A stretch of 52,299 nt of DNA. It comes from Proteus vulgaris. Its GTDB lineage: Bacteria; Pseudomonadota; Gammaproteobacteria; Enterobacterales; Enterobacteriaceae. Below are positions 38,256 through 47,058 of this stretch, piece by piece. Numbering within the stretch: position 1 is the stretch's first letter; every line of letters starts with the position of its first letter. The position numbers and the translations under genes are program-made. The DNA lies in contig NZ_JAEHOQ010000027.1 of assembly GCF_016239305.1 (NCBI RefSeq), forward strand, positions 1 through 52,299, read 5' to 3'. The notes below the pieces were generated by a model that searched no databases, was not told where the DNA came from, and worked only from the letters and a program-made list of their open reading frames with translations.

Positions 38256-38282
38256 AATTCGGCTGGAATGTTAGAAACTTTA
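38256..38282 (-). promoter_or_regulatory. Sigma-28 promoter of the second chemoreceptor gene
   Basis: On the reverse strand it reads TAAAGTTT, 11 bases, GCCGAATT, 63 bases upstream of the chosen start at 38193. Bases between it and yheS contain only the yheS terminator. Confidence 0.87.
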
Positions 38283-38473
38283 GTGCGAAAGGATTTATTT
38301 CCCTTACTTAATATGAATAGGCAGAAAATAAACGTTAGCCTGTTATTTTTAATGGAGTATTGTTAGATAGGGTGAGATTATATTTTGTGTAAATAGTGCT
38401 ATTGTAAAATGATATAAATACCCTAAGTAAAATGCATTGTATAAATTTTAAGAATGAATGATAGGGTAAAAAC

Positions 38474-38508
38474 AAAGGAACTATTTTACTTAAAACAGTT
38501 CCTTTTTT
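38474..38508 (-). terminator. Terminator of yheS
   Basis: AAAGGAACT and AGTTCCTTT pair around a 14-base loop, with T residues on the reverse-strand side. Confidence 0.75.
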
Positions 38509-38524
38509 AATGAATGATAGGTTA

Positions 38525-40456
38525 TTACTGAGATCCAAATGTATTTGTCATCTCTTCCAATGTTTCTTGTAATTCCATCCATTCCATTTCAACTTCTTCA
38601 AGTGCTGATTTTGCGATACCTTGTCGGCTTAAACAATCTGAAAGCTCATTTTTACGGCTGATATCGTAAATGCTACTGTCAGAAAGTGCTGTTTCAATGA
38701 GAGTAAGCTCTTGGCTGAGTTTATCCATTTTACTTTCTAAAGTAGTCAGTTTTTTACGTAGAGGTTGAGTTTGTTGTCTAAACTCTGCTTCTTTACGTTT
38801 TTGTTCTTTTTTATCTTGTGCACTTAAATTTGTTGTCGCGGTATTATCTTTATCTTGTTGATTTTTATTGGCTTGTGTTTCTTGGCGGTTTTGATCAACT
38901 AACCATTGTTGATAATCATCAAGATCGCCATCAAAAGGCTCAACTTGACCATCGTGAACAAGATAGAGGTCGTCAGTTGTTGAACGCAGTAAATGTCTAT
39001 CATGCGATACCACAACAATCGCGCCTTCAAAGCTAATTAACGCTTGTGTCAACGCTTGACGCATATCTAAATCGAGGTGGTTAGTTGGTTCATCCATTAA
39101 CAGCAAATTAGGGCGTTGCCAGACTAAAAGAGATAACACTAAACGAGCTTTTTCACCGCCAGAAAACTGGCCACACGCATCAGTAACCTTATCGCCATGG
39201 AAGCCAAAACCCCCAAGATAGTCACGTAATTTTTGCTCGGTCTCCTTAGGAGCCAAGCGGGTTAGATGTTGTAGTGCGGATTCATCTGAGCGTAGAAACT
39301 CTAATTGATGCTGTGCAAAGTAACCCAATTTAATGCCTTTTGAGAGAGCCATTTTTCCTTGTAATGGCTCAAGCTCCCCGGCCAGTAATTTAATTAGAGT
39401 CGATTTACCTGCACCATTTCGCCCTAATAACCCAATGCGTGATCCAGGAATTAAATTCAGCTTAATATCATTAAGAATAATTTTTTCACCATAACCTGCA
39501 CTGACTTTTTCCATCGATAGCAGTGGATTAGGTAAACTTTCAGGTTGGCGGAAACTAAATTGGAATGGGTTATCAGAATGAGCCGGAGCAACGCGCTCCA
39601 TTCGCTCAAGCATTTTCACTCGGCTTTGTGCTTGTTTCGCTTTAGTAGCTTTCGCTTTAAATCTATCAATAAAACTTTGTAAGTGTGCAATTTTTGATTG
39701 CTGGTTTTCAAACAAAGCTTGCTGTTGAGCGAGTTTTGTTGCTCGTTGCATTTCAAATGAAGAGTAGTTACCTGAATATTCAAAGATTTTTTCTTGTTCA
39801 ATATGCAAGATTTTATCCACGATCGGATCAAGGAAATCACGGTCATGGGAAATTAAAATTAAGGTGCCAGTATAGCTTTTTAGCCATTTTTCAAGCCAAA
39901 TAACGGCATCTAAATCTAAATGGTTAGTAGGCTCATCGAGTAACAGTAAATCAGATCGACAAATTAGCGCTTGCGCCAAGTTTAAACGCATTCTCCAACC
40001 ACCTGAAAATGATTTTACAGGTTCATTAAGTTGTTGTTGGCTAAAACCAAGACCATTCAGTAAGGTTGCTGCACGAGATTGAATTGTCCATGCATTAATT
40101 GCATCTAATTGCCCATGAATAAGTGCAATTGCGTGACCATCGTTTGTCTCGTTAGCTTTTTGTAATCGTTGTTCTAACTGGCGATATTCTCTATCGCCAT
40201 CAATAACATAATCAATTGCTGGTACATCAAGTGCCGGTGTTTCTTGGTTAACCCACGCCATGGCCCAAGTACTGGGAAAGGTGACATTCCCCGCTTCTGC
40301 TTGAAGCTCACCTTTTAATAAAGAGAGTAATGTGGTTTTACCACAACCATTTTTGCCGACTAGACCAATTTTTTGTCCTGGATTAATGGTTGCACTGGCA
40401 TTATCCAGCAACACTCTGACGCCACGGCGAATTTGCAAAGAAGAAAAAACAATCAT
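38525..40456 (-). CDS. yheS: ABC-F family ATPase YheS
   Basis: A 643-aa soluble ABC-F protein (E. coli YheS 637 aa) with two ATPase domains and no membrane part. Walker A motifs are GLVGKNGCGKTTLL (near 32) and GLLGRNGAGKSTLI (near 343); signatures are FSGGWRMRLNLAQAL and FSGGEKARLVLSLL; both Walker B motifs read LLLDEPTNHLDLD or LLMDEPTNHLDLD. A charged linker lies between the domains and a C-terminal coiled coil (about 570-635) follows. ABC-F proteins act on ribosomes; YheS has been linked to translation of difficult nascent peptides. It is divergent from kefG. Confidence 0.95.
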   Translation of the reverse strand: MIVFSSLQIRRGVRVLLDNASATINPGQKIGLVGKNGCGKTTLLSLLKGELQAEAGNVTFPSTWAMAWVNQETPALDVPAIDYVIDGDREYRQLEQRLQKANETNDGHAIALIHGQLDAINAWTIQSRAATLLNGLGFSQQQLNEPVKSFSGGWRMRLNLAQALICRSDLLLLDEPTNHLDLDAVIWLEKWLKSYTGTLILISHDRDFLDPIVDKILHIEQEKIFEYSGNYSSFEMQRATKLAQQQALFENQQSKIAHLQSFIDRFKAKATKAKQAQSRVKMLERMERVAPAHSDNPFQFSFRQPESLPNPLLSMEKVSAGYGEKIILNDIKLNLIPGSRIGLLGRNGAGKSTLIKLLAGELEPLQGKMALSKGIKLGYFAQHQLEFLRSDESALQHLTRLAPKETEQKLRDYLGGFGFHGDKVTDACGQFSGGEKARLVLSLLVWQRPNLLLMDEPTNHLDLDMRQALTQALISFEGAIVVVSHDRHLLRSTTDDLYLVHDGQVEPFDGDLDDYQQWLVDQNRQETQANKNQQDKDNTATTNLSAQDKKEQKRKEAEFRQQTQPLRKKLTTLESKMDKLSQELTLIETALSDSSIYDISRKNELSDCLSRQGIAKSALEEVEMEWMELQETLEEMTNTFGSQ

Positions 40457-40574
40457 AAATATCGTCTATTAAGAGTATGTAAATTAATATATAGAGTAAG
40501 TTGTTCGTAACAGTTGGTCACAATGCGTGCATGGTAACGGAAAAAATGGTTTCTGACACGTTTTGTAAGGAGGA

Positions 40575-41129
40575 ATGATGTCAAACGCATCAAATGTATT
40601 ACTGGTGTATGTTCATCCCGAGCCGCGCCAATCCATTGCTAATAAAGCATTAATCAAGGCGGTGAGGGATCTAGAGAATATAACTATTCATGATTTATAT
40701 GCTACTTATCCTGATTTTTTTATTGATATACACCATGAGCAATCCTTGTTGTGTAAACACCAAGTGATCGTTTTTCAATTTCCATTACAAACATATAGTT
40801 GCCCAGCGTTATTAAAAGAGTGGCAAGACAGGGTGTTAATACGTCCTTTTGCAAATAAAAGTGGGCGGTCACATTTAAAAGGGAAAGCATTTCGTTGTGT
40901 TGTGACCACAGGTGAACCTGAATATGCTTACCAACATAATGGAAAAAATCACTATACACTTACAGAATTATTACGTCCTTTTGAATTAATGGCAGAAATG
41001 TGTGGTATGCGTTGGTTATCACCCATGATTGTCTATTCAGCAAGGCAACAGTCTAAAATGACATTGACGCATATTGGAGAGGCTTATCGCCATTGGTTAA
41101 GTGCGCCACTTGAGGGGGAGCATGCCTAA
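40575..41129 (+). CDS. kefG: KefG, ancillary quinone oxidoreductase-like subunit of KefB
   Basis: A 184-aa flavodoxin-fold protein (E. coli KefG 184 aa) required for full activity of the KefB potassium efflux system. Typical blocks are [33 protein letters not shown] and [20 protein letters not shown]. The AAGGAGG site is so close to the ATG at 40575 that the next codon, ATG at 40578, may be the true start. It shares one base with kefB (TAATG), so the two are coupled. Confidence 0.93.
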   Translation: MMSNASNVLLVYVHPEPRQSIANKALIKAVRDLENITIHDLYATYPDFFIDIHHEQSLLCKHQVIVFQFPLQTYSCPALLKEWQDRVLIRPFANKSGRSHLKGKAFRCVVTTGEPEYAYQHNGKNHYTLTELLRPFELMAEMCGMRWLSPMIVYSARQQSKMTLTHIGEAYRHWLSAPLEGEHA

Positions 41130-42982
41130 TGGAAGATAACTGGATGATTAAAGCGGTTCTCTTTTTCCTTTGTGCTGCGGTGATCATGGTGCCGATTGCG
41201 CAACGCCTTAAAATTGGTGCTGTACTGGGTTATTTAATTGCAGGTATTGCCATTGGGCCTTGGGGATTAGGGCTGTTTAAAGATGTCGATAACATCTTAC
41301 ATTTTGCTGAACTTGGTGTGGTCTTTTTAATGTTCATTATTGGATTGGAGCTAAATCCAGCCAAACTATGGGAATTAAGACGCGCTATTTTTGGTGTCGG
41401 TTCAATGCAGGTGGTTTTCACTGCCTCTATTTTTTCAGGACTTATTCTCGTTTTAACCTCTTTTTCATGGCAGGCCGCTGTTATTGGCGGGTTAGGTATT
41501 GCAATGTCTTCAACAGCTATGGCATTACAGCTTATGAGTGAAAAAGGGATGAATCATAATGAGGGGGGGCAGTTAGGTTTTGCGGTTTTGTTATTCCAAG
41601 ATATGGCGGTGATCCCTATTCTTGCTGTTATTCCGCTACTTGCAGGAGAAACCGCTAGCAGTGATTGGTATCGTATTGGGTTAAAAGTTGCTTCTTTTGC
41701 TGCGTTATTGGTTTGTGGGCGTTATTTATTACGCCCTCTGTTTCGTTTAGTTGTCAAATCGGGTGTAAGAGAAGTCTTTACAGCTGCTGCATTATTAGTC
41801 GTGCTAGGTGCGGCTATTTTTATGGAAACACTTGGTTTTTCAATGGCAATGGGAACTTTTATTGCTGGCGTATTATTAGCTGATACAGAATATCGGCATG
41901 AATTAGAGATTTCCATTGAGCCTTTTAAGGGGTTATTACTGGGCCTCTTTTTTATTTCTGTCGGCATGTCTTTAGATATCGGTATCTTATGGCGCTATTT
42001 ACCTGAGGTTTTACTGGGTGTGCTTATTCTAGTTATTGTTAAGGCACTGATACTTTACGGTATTGCATGGTTAGCTGGATTACGATTTTCTACACGTTTA
42101 CAGTTTTCATCAGTATTAAGTCAAGGTGGTGAGTTTGCCTTTGTTGTTTTTTCAACATCAATGGCAATGGGCGTATTAGATAGTCAGCAAATGGCATTAT
42201 TGCTGGTGGTTGTCACGCTTTCTATGATGACAACGCCACTTGTGATGCAAATGACAGACGCTGTGCTATCTCGCCGTTATAATGAGGCTAAAACAGACGA
42301 ACAGCCTTTTGTGGAAAACAATCATCCAGAAGTCATTCTTGTTGGTTTTGGTCGAATGGGGCAGGTTGTAGGGCGCTTGTTGATGGCTAACAAAATTAAT
42401 GTCACCGTATTAGAGCATGATGTTGGGAGTTTAAGCACCATGCGTAAATATGGCTATAAAGTTTATTATGGTGATGCTACTGATCTCAATTTATTACGTG
42501 CGGCGGGTGCGGAACACGCAAAAACGATTGTAATCACTAGTAATGAACAAGAAGCGACGATGGAAATTGTTCATCTCTGTCAGCGACATTTCCCTAATTT
42601 GCATATTATTGCTAGAGCAAGAGGGCGTGTTGAAGCTCATGAATTGCTTAAAGCGGGTGTAACAGATTTTAGCCGAGAAACATTTTCTAGTGCTTTAGAA
42701 CTAGGGCGTAAGACATTAATTGAGTTAGGTATGCATCCTCATCAAGCTTATCGAGCACAGCAGCATTTTCGTCGTCTGGATATGCAGCTGCTTAGAAAGC
42801 TGGTGGATGAATCACCTGAAGAGGTTTCCAACGTATCTCGTGTAAAAGAAGCAAGGCGAGAGCTTGAAGAACTCTTTAGTGAAGAAATCCGTCAAGAGCA
42901 TCACCAACCTGATATTTGGGATGAATCTTTAACAGAGGATATCCCTCAAACAAGTAAAGAAAAAAGATCTATTGATAAATAG
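41129..42982 (+). CDS. kefB: Glutathione-regulated potassium-efflux antiporter KefB
   Basis: A 617-aa CPA2 K+/H+ antiporter (E. coli KefB 601 aa). About 12 membrane segments fill residues 5-385, and [18 protein letters not shown]-like and [17 protein letters not shown] blocks mark the antiporter core. A Rossmann RCK/KTN domain follows ([16 protein letters not shown], near 402; [12 protein letters not shown]) and binds glutathione or its adducts. Glutathione keeps it closed; electrophile adducts open it and acidify the cytoplasm for protection. The C-terminal tail is long and acidic. It is co-translated with kefG and followed by yheV. Confidence 0.95.
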   Translation: MEDNWMIKAVLFFLCAAVIMVPIAQRLKIGAVLGYLIAGIAIGPWGLGLFKDVDNILHFAELGVVFLMFIIGLELNPAKLWELRRAIFGVGSMQVVFTASIFSGLILVLTSFSWQAAVIGGLGIAMSSTAMALQLMSEKGMNHNEGGQLGFAVLLFQDMAVIPILAVIPLLAGETASSDWYRIGLKVASFAALLVCGRYLLRPLFRLVVKSGVREVFTAAALLVVLGAAIFMETLGFSMAMGTFIAGVLLADTEYRHELEISIEPFKGLLLGLFFISVGMSLDIGILWRYLPEVLLGVLILVIVKALILYGIAWLAGLRFSTRLQFSSVLSQGGEFAFVVFSTSMAMGVLDSQQMALLLVVVTLSMMTTPLVMQMTDAVLSRRYNEAKTDEQPFVENNHPEVILVGFGRMGQVVGRLLMANKINVTVLEHDVGSLSTMRKYGYKVYYGDATDLNLLRAAGAEHAKTIVITSNEQEATMEIVHLCQRHFPNLHIIARARGRVEAHELLKAGVTDFSRETFSSALELGRKTLIELGMHPHQAYRAQQHFRRLDMQLLRKLVDESPEEVSNVSRVKEARRELEELFSEEIRQEHHQPDIWDESLTEDIPQTSKEKRSIDK

Positions 42983-42995
42983 GAGAACTGACCCC

Positions 42996-43199
42996 ATGTC
43001 TGCAACCCGTAAACGCTTTATCGCCGGTGCTGTGTGTCCACACTGTCAAGCTCAAGACACACTCAAAATGTGGCGCGAAGATAAAGTAGATATTGTGGAA
43101 TGCGCTCAATGTGGCCATCAGCAACGGCAAACAGAGGGTGAAGTTAATTCACTTGTTCGTGAAAATGAACAGGTCATTGGGATCTTTACACCACAATAA
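42996..43199 (+). CDS. yheV: YheV zinc-ribbon protein
   Basis: A 67-aa protein like E. coli YheV (66 aa). Two CxxC pairs (CPHC and CAQC) form a zinc ribbon. The ATG at 42996, with AGGAG 10 bases upstream, gives the family N-terminus RKRFIAGAVCP; the open frame begins 24 bases earlier inside kefB. It lies 13 bases after the kefB stop and is probably in the kefGB-yheV operon, as in E. coli. The function is unknown. Confidence 0.93.
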   Translation: MSATRKRFIAGAVCPHCQAQDTLKMWREDKVDIVECAQCGHQQRQTEGEVNSLVRENEQVIGIFTPQ

Positions 43200-43288
43200 T
43201 TGTAGGTTTTTTTGATATAACCCGATACAGAAGATTTATTTTTCGTTACAATCGGGAAAATTTTGCCCACGGGTATGTAGGAGATGTC

Positions 43289-43921
43289 ATGAAAGTAGCA
43301 AACGACTTGGTAGTTAGTCTGGCTTATCAAGTAAGATCAGAAGACGGTGTTTTAGTTGATGAGTCCACGGTGAGCGCACCGTTAGACTATCTGCATGGCC
43401 GTGGTTCTTTAATCAGTGGTTTAGAAAATGCATTAACAGGTCGCGAAGTCGGTGAGAAATTCGACGTAGAAGTGGCTTCTGATGATGCTTATGGCCAATA
43501 CGATGAAAACTTAGTTCAACGTGTTCCAAAAGATGTTTTTGTTGGTGTTGATGAGTTAGAAGTTGGTATGCGTTTTCTTGCTGATACCGATCAAGGTCCA
43601 GTACCAGTAGAAATTACAGGTATTGAAGGTGACGAAGTTATCGTTGATGGTAACCACATGTTAGCAGGCCAAAACCTGAAGTTTCATGTTGAAATCGTTG
43701 CAATTCGTGAAGCGACTGAAGAAGAATTAGCACACGGTCACGTACACGGTGAAGAAGAAGAGCACGAATGTTGTGGTGGCCACGGTCACGGTGAAGAAGG
43801 CGGATGCTGTGGCGGTGGTCATGGTCATTCTCACGGTGAAGAAGGTGGATGCTGCGGTGGTGAAGGTCATGGTCACGGTGGTCACGGCCACGGTCATGGC
43901 GGTTGCGGTTGCCAACACTAA
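43289..43921 (+). CDS. slyD: FKBP-type prolyl isomerase and metallochaperone SlyD
   Basis: A 210-aa cytosolic prolyl isomerase and nickel chaperone (E. coli SlyD 196 aa). The FKBP domain with the inserted IF chaperone flap fills residues 1-145 (MKVANDLVVSLAYQVRSEDG, GRGSLISGLENAL). The C-terminal tail from about residue 148 is made of His, Cys, Gly and Glu, with repeated HGEEGGCCGG units, and ends GCGCQH. The tail donates Ni to hydrogenases; Proteus also makes the nickel enzyme urease, so nickel supply could be relevant (inference). It is longer than E. coli because of an extra repeat. Confidence 0.96.
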   Translation: MKVANDLVVSLAYQVRSEDGVLVDESTVSAPLDYLHGRGSLISGLENALTGREVGEKFDVEVASDDAYGQYDENLVQRVPKDVFVGVDELEVGMRFLADTDQGPVPVEITGIEGDEVIVDGNHMLAGQNLKFHVEIVAIREATEEELAHGHVHGEEEEHECCGGHGHGEEGGCCGGGHGHSHGEEGGCCGGEGHGHGGHGHGHGGCGCQH

Positions 43922-43939
43922 TCTTTTTTTAGAAAGATC

Positions 43940-43967
43940 AAAAGGAGCGTTTAAGCGCTCCTTTTTT
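43940..43967 (+). terminator. Terminator of slyD
   Basis: GGAGCG / CGCTCC stem extended by A-T pairs, then six T residues, between convergent slyD and slyX. Confidence 0.82.
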
Positions 43968-44001
43968 GTTTTTCGGATTACGCTAAAAAGAAAATCATCA
44001 C

Positions 44002-44220
44002 TTAATAGTGTGGGGGCGGTGTTTCATCCTCAGGTCTTGCAATTATTGAGGATTGAGATGTTTTTAAACGTTCAGTGACAATTTTTAATGCTTCTTTAAA
44101 GCGACTAATTTCAATTTGCTGCTGTGTGACCACCTGATTTAACTCTTCAATAGTCACATCTTGAAAAGCAACTTTGCTTTCTAATTGTATGAGCAATTGC
44201 TCTATTTCCTTAATATCCAT
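44002..44220 (-). CDS. slyX: SlyX coiled-coil protein
   Basis: A 72-aa protein, the E. coli SlyX length. The start at 44220 is set by AAAGGAGG 9 bases upstream and by homology; the frame runs much further upstream without meaning. Residues 4-50 form a heptad-rich helix (IEQLLIQLESKVAFQDVTIE) and the C-terminus is PPPHY, a SlyX hallmark. The function is unknown. It is convergent with slyD, as in E. coli. Confidence 0.93.
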   Translation of the reverse strand: MDIKEIEQLLIQLESKVAFQDVTIEELNQVVTQQQIEISRFKEALKIVTERLKTSQSSIIARPEDETPPPHY

Positions 44221-44451
44221 TGTGTTTTTCCTCCTTTGAAATGTCGAATTACGACGAATGAGACTAACGAAATCGTGAAATTTAATCTTATTTACTGATA
44301 TATACACAGGAAGACATAAATCTGGTTTGAGATAAAAGACTATTTTGTTAATGTGATAATACTCTGTGCTGACAAAAATCCTAACATTAACTGTTAAGAG
44401 TGTCGGCAAATTTTTTAAATTCATATAAAATTGCTACCCGCGGATAGATCT

Positions 44452-44571
44452 TACTCTAAATATTTCGAGGTGCAGCTAGGCGACAAGTGAATGAGTCATT
44501 AGACGCATATAGACGTTGGCGAATGTGAATAAACGTAGTCAACAACGTTACAACTTGAAGTATGGTGAGTA
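44452..44571 (+). repeat. ERIC repeat (enterobacterial repetitive intergenic consensus)
   Basis: The left end TACTCTAAATATTTCGAG, then GTGCAG and GGCGACAAGTGAATGAGT, and the right end CAACTTGAAGTATGGTGAGT match both ends of ERIC elements. The length is about 120 bp (ERIC is about 127). The central stem is diverged from the usual core. It lies between slyX and fkpA, in the fkpA upstream region. ERICs are non-coding, imperfectly palindromic, mobile-like repeats found between genes. Confidence 0.85.
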
Positions 44572-44674
44572 CATACCGCAACAACAGCAAAATGTGATGC
44601 AAAACGTTTTAGTGAATATCTATGATGGTCGTTTATAAAACGTAGCGACTCACTAACATATACTGGAGAATGGG

Positions 44675-45424
44675 ATGAAATCTTTATTAAAAACGACGTT
44701 GCTGGCAACAAGTTTAGCTTTCGCATTCAGTGCACCTCAAGCATTCGCTGAAGAAGCCGCTAAAGTGCCAACATTAAATAGCGCATTTAAAACTCAAAAT
44801 GAGCAAAATGCCTATGCGTTAGGCGCGTCGATGGGTCGCTACATGGAAGCTGCATTACAAGAGCAAAAAAATATCGGTATTACTTTAGATTCTAAGCAAC
44901 TGCTGGCGGGTGTTCAGGATGCATTTAACAGTAAATCAAAATTATCAGATGCTGAGATTGAATTAACCTTAGCGGCTTTTGAAGATCAAGTTCGCACAGC
45001 AGCTACAGCGAAAATGGAAAAAGAAGCAACAGAGAACAAAACTGCAGGTGATAAATTCCGTACAGAGTTTGCGGCTGAAAAAGGTGTAGTAAAAACAAAA
45101 TCAGGTTTACTGTATTTAGTTGAAAACCCAGGTAAAGGTAAAACGCCAACAGATGCTGATCGTGTTACTGTACAATACAAAGGTATGCTGATTGATGGTA
45201 AACAATTTGATAGCTCTTATGATCGTAATGAGCCACTGACAATTAGTCTAAAAAGTGTTATTCCAGGCTGGACTGAAGGCATGAAATACATCAAAGAAGG
45301 CGGTAAAATTAAGTTAGTTATTCCACCAGAATTAGGCTATGGCCAACGCGCAACAAGTGGCATTCCAGCTAACTCAACATTAGTCTTTGAAGTTGAATTA
45401 CTGAGTGTTGAAAGCGATAAGTAG
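44675..45424 (+). CDS. fkpA: Periplasmic FKBP-type prolyl isomerase FkpA
   Basis: A 249-aa periplasmic chaperone and prolyl isomerase. It begins with a Sec signal peptide (cleavage near residue 25, AFA), then a helical dimerisation domain (NAYALGASMGRYMEAAL, residues 46-62) and a C-terminal FKBP domain (about 140-248) with TVQYKGMLIDGKQFDSSYDR and GYGQRATSGIPANSTLVFEV. GGAG precedes the ATG. In E. coli the gene is sigma-E dependent; I did not find a clear sigma-E promoter here, and an ERIC repeat occupies much of the upstream region. Confidence 0.95.
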   Translation: MKSLLKTTLLATSLAFAFSAPQAFAEEAAKVPTLNSAFKTQNEQNAYALGASMGRYMEAALQEQKNIGITLDSKQLLAGVQDAFNSKSKLSDAEIELTLAAFEDQVRTAATAKMEKEATENKTAGDKFRTEFAAEKGVVKTKSGLLYLVENPGKGKTPTDADRVTVQYKGMLIDGKQFDSSYDRNEPLTISLKSVIPGWTEGMKYIKEGGKIKLVIPPELGYGQRATSGIPANSTLVFEVELLSVESDK

Positions 45425-45442
45425 TTCACTTATCCCTAAAGA

Positions 45443-45474
45443 AAAAATGCTGACATAAATGTCAGCATTTTTAT
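45443..45474. terminator. Terminator after fkpA
   Basis: AAAAATGCTGACAT / ATGTCAGCATTTTT, a 14-bp perfect stem with a 2-base nominal loop, between convergent genes; it can act both ways. Confidence 0.87.
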
Positions 45475-45527
45475 TTCAGCATTAATTATAAAGCTTATTA
45501 ATACATATAACTTACAAAGAGATAATA

Positions 45528-46409
45528 TTAATCTACTTGCTCTTCAACAATAATAGCTTTTGGTTTTTTAAAGACAAAAAGTAAACCCACGATGATTGCC
45601 CCCATCCCCACTAAGCTGAGTAAAGACATCTTATTACCCAAGAAGAGGTAATCCATTAATGCTGTTACTCCCGGTACTAAATAAAATAGGCTAGTAACGT
45701 TAACTAAATTACCCGTTGTGAGTAAGCGATATAACAGTAGCTGAGCAACAACTGAAATAATAATAGCCAGCCAAAGAACAGGAATGATAAAGCCAATATC
45801 AAATGAGGTATCAAAAGGTTGAAATGGCACAAATAACAAACACAATACGAGGCTAACAACATATTGCAGAGGCAAAGCATCCATTGGCGCTAATTGTAGT
45901 TTTTTTTGTGAAATCGCACCAAAGCTCATACAAAGTAGCGCAACTAACGCATAAATCATCCCTGTTAATGAAAGTGCTGTATTAAATAAACTTTGTGCAA
46001 CTACCAACACTAACCCAGCCAATGCAATTAAAAGGCCTAGCAGTCGTGTCGCGGAAAAGTTACGTTCGATTATCCATAATGTGATAATGGGTTGTACACC
46101 CATGATTGTGGCTAGCATTCCCGGTGTAATGCTATTAGCGAGCGCTAAAAGATAACAAATAGAATAACCACCAATAATTAATAAACCCACCCATGCCGTT
46201 TTTAAGCGACTTCCTTTAGGTGGCAAAAAGCGATGGCGCTGAATACACAAAAAAGAAAGAAATGCCAAGGCAAGAATAAAACGCCAAGTCAAAATAGCAA
46301 ATGAGCTACCATTATCTAGACCCCAGCGAGAAAAGATAGCACCGCTACTCCATAATAAAACAAATAATGTCGTTGGGCCGAATTTCGCCCAATATTGATG
46401 TAAATACAT
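45528..46409 (-). CDS. EamA-family (DMT) transporter
   Basis: A 293-aa membrane protein of the drug/metabolite transporter superfamily, with ten hydrophobic segments in two EamA repeats. The opening LLWSSGAIFSRWGLDNGSSF and the second half YLVPGVTALMDYLFLGNKMS are typical. Such proteins export amino acids, purines or other metabolites; this one is not assigned. It is absent from the E. coli fkpA-yheO interval. A valine-rich small frame lies upstream on the same strand. Confidence 0.85.
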   Translation of the reverse strand: MYLHQYWAKFGPTTLFVLLWSSGAIFSRWGLDNGSSFAILTWRFILALAFLSFLCIQRHRFLPPKGSRLKTAWVGLLIIGGYSICYLLALANSITPGMLATIMGVQPIITLWIIERNFSATRLLGLLIALAGLVLVVAQSLFNTALSLTGMIYALVALLCMSFGAISQKKLQLAPMDALPLQYVVSLVLCLLFVPFQPFDTSFDIGFIIPVLWLAIIISVVAQLLLYRLLTTGNLVNVTSLFYLVPGVTALMDYLFLGNKMSLLSLVGMGAIIVGLLFVFKKPKAIIVEEQVD

Positions 46410-46554
46410 GATGATACACCTGTAAAATAAGCAGTAAGATAGCTTGATTATTTTTAGTAATGGTTGGCGATTGATAAAAAATCAATAAATAAACGTAAAT
46501 AACACATCAATTCTAGTATGTTGGTTAAATACGCAATTAAGCCGATTAAATAAA

Positions 46555-46713
46555 TCAAGCAATATAAGTTGCAACAATAACCGTTGTATTGACTACAACC
46601 ACTTTCACAGGTGGAGGTGGTGAAGAGAGAGTTTCAATAGGCATAGAAGCAACAGAAATTAATTCCATTGTTGATGAAGTTTGCTGAGATTGGCATATCA
46701 TCAGTATATTCAT
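46555..46713 (-). CDS. Possible 52-aa small ORF with Pro and Val runs (leader-peptide candidate)
   Basis: On the reverse strand an ATG at 46713 opens a 52-codon frame ending at 46555. It begins MNILMICQSQQTSS and contains PPPPVKVVVVNTTVIVA. A Pro run followed by Val codons (GTG AAA GTG GTT GTA GTC) recalls the valine-rich IvbL leader of ilvBN. It lies 145 bases upstream of the EamA transporter gene. The ribosome site is weak and no clear attenuator with a T-run follows, so it may be chance. Translation is not shown. Confidence 0.3.
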   Translation of the reverse strand: MNILMICQSQQTSSTMELISVASMPIETLSSPPPPVKVVVVNTTVIVATYIA

Positions 46714-46890
46714 GGGATTAATCACTCGTTAAAGTAACAATAATTTGGAATATAGGTAATCTATTCAATAGTGTCAATCTTTATCCAGCTACTCTTTAAA
46801 GGTGAAATTTTCAAAAATATAGGGGTGTTGATACAAAAAGATAAAGAAAAATGAAAAAAGCTGTGACCTATGACAAAGCTCTTATTCTAA

Positions 46891-46936
46891 GGCACTTGAC
46901 GTAGATCTCTTGACGATCTAACGTCAGAATTGTGCC
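46891..46936. other. Long imperfect hairpin upstream of yheO
   Basis: GGCAC, TGACGT and AGATC are matched by GATCT, ACGTCA and GTGCC further on, with small bulges. It lies 120-170 bases upstream of the yheO start and has no T-run after it on the + strand, so a leader structure or protein-binding site fits better than a terminator. The remainder of 46714-47058 shows no gene. Confidence 0.45.
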
Positions 46937-47058
46937 CTAATTCAGTTTTTATATTTAATTTTTTTTAATATTAAATTGATTCGCAGTGACGAATCGTTAT
47001 AAAAAATAGAACCTCAAGTCATTATCATAATTAAAGCCTTTAAGGATTATATAATCAA

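Noticed and set aside
43727-43918. Open frames on both strands across the slyD tail (Thr/Ala/Val-rich)
   Set aside because: They are shadows of the repetitive His/Gly/Cys tail of slyD and have no ribosome site or homology.
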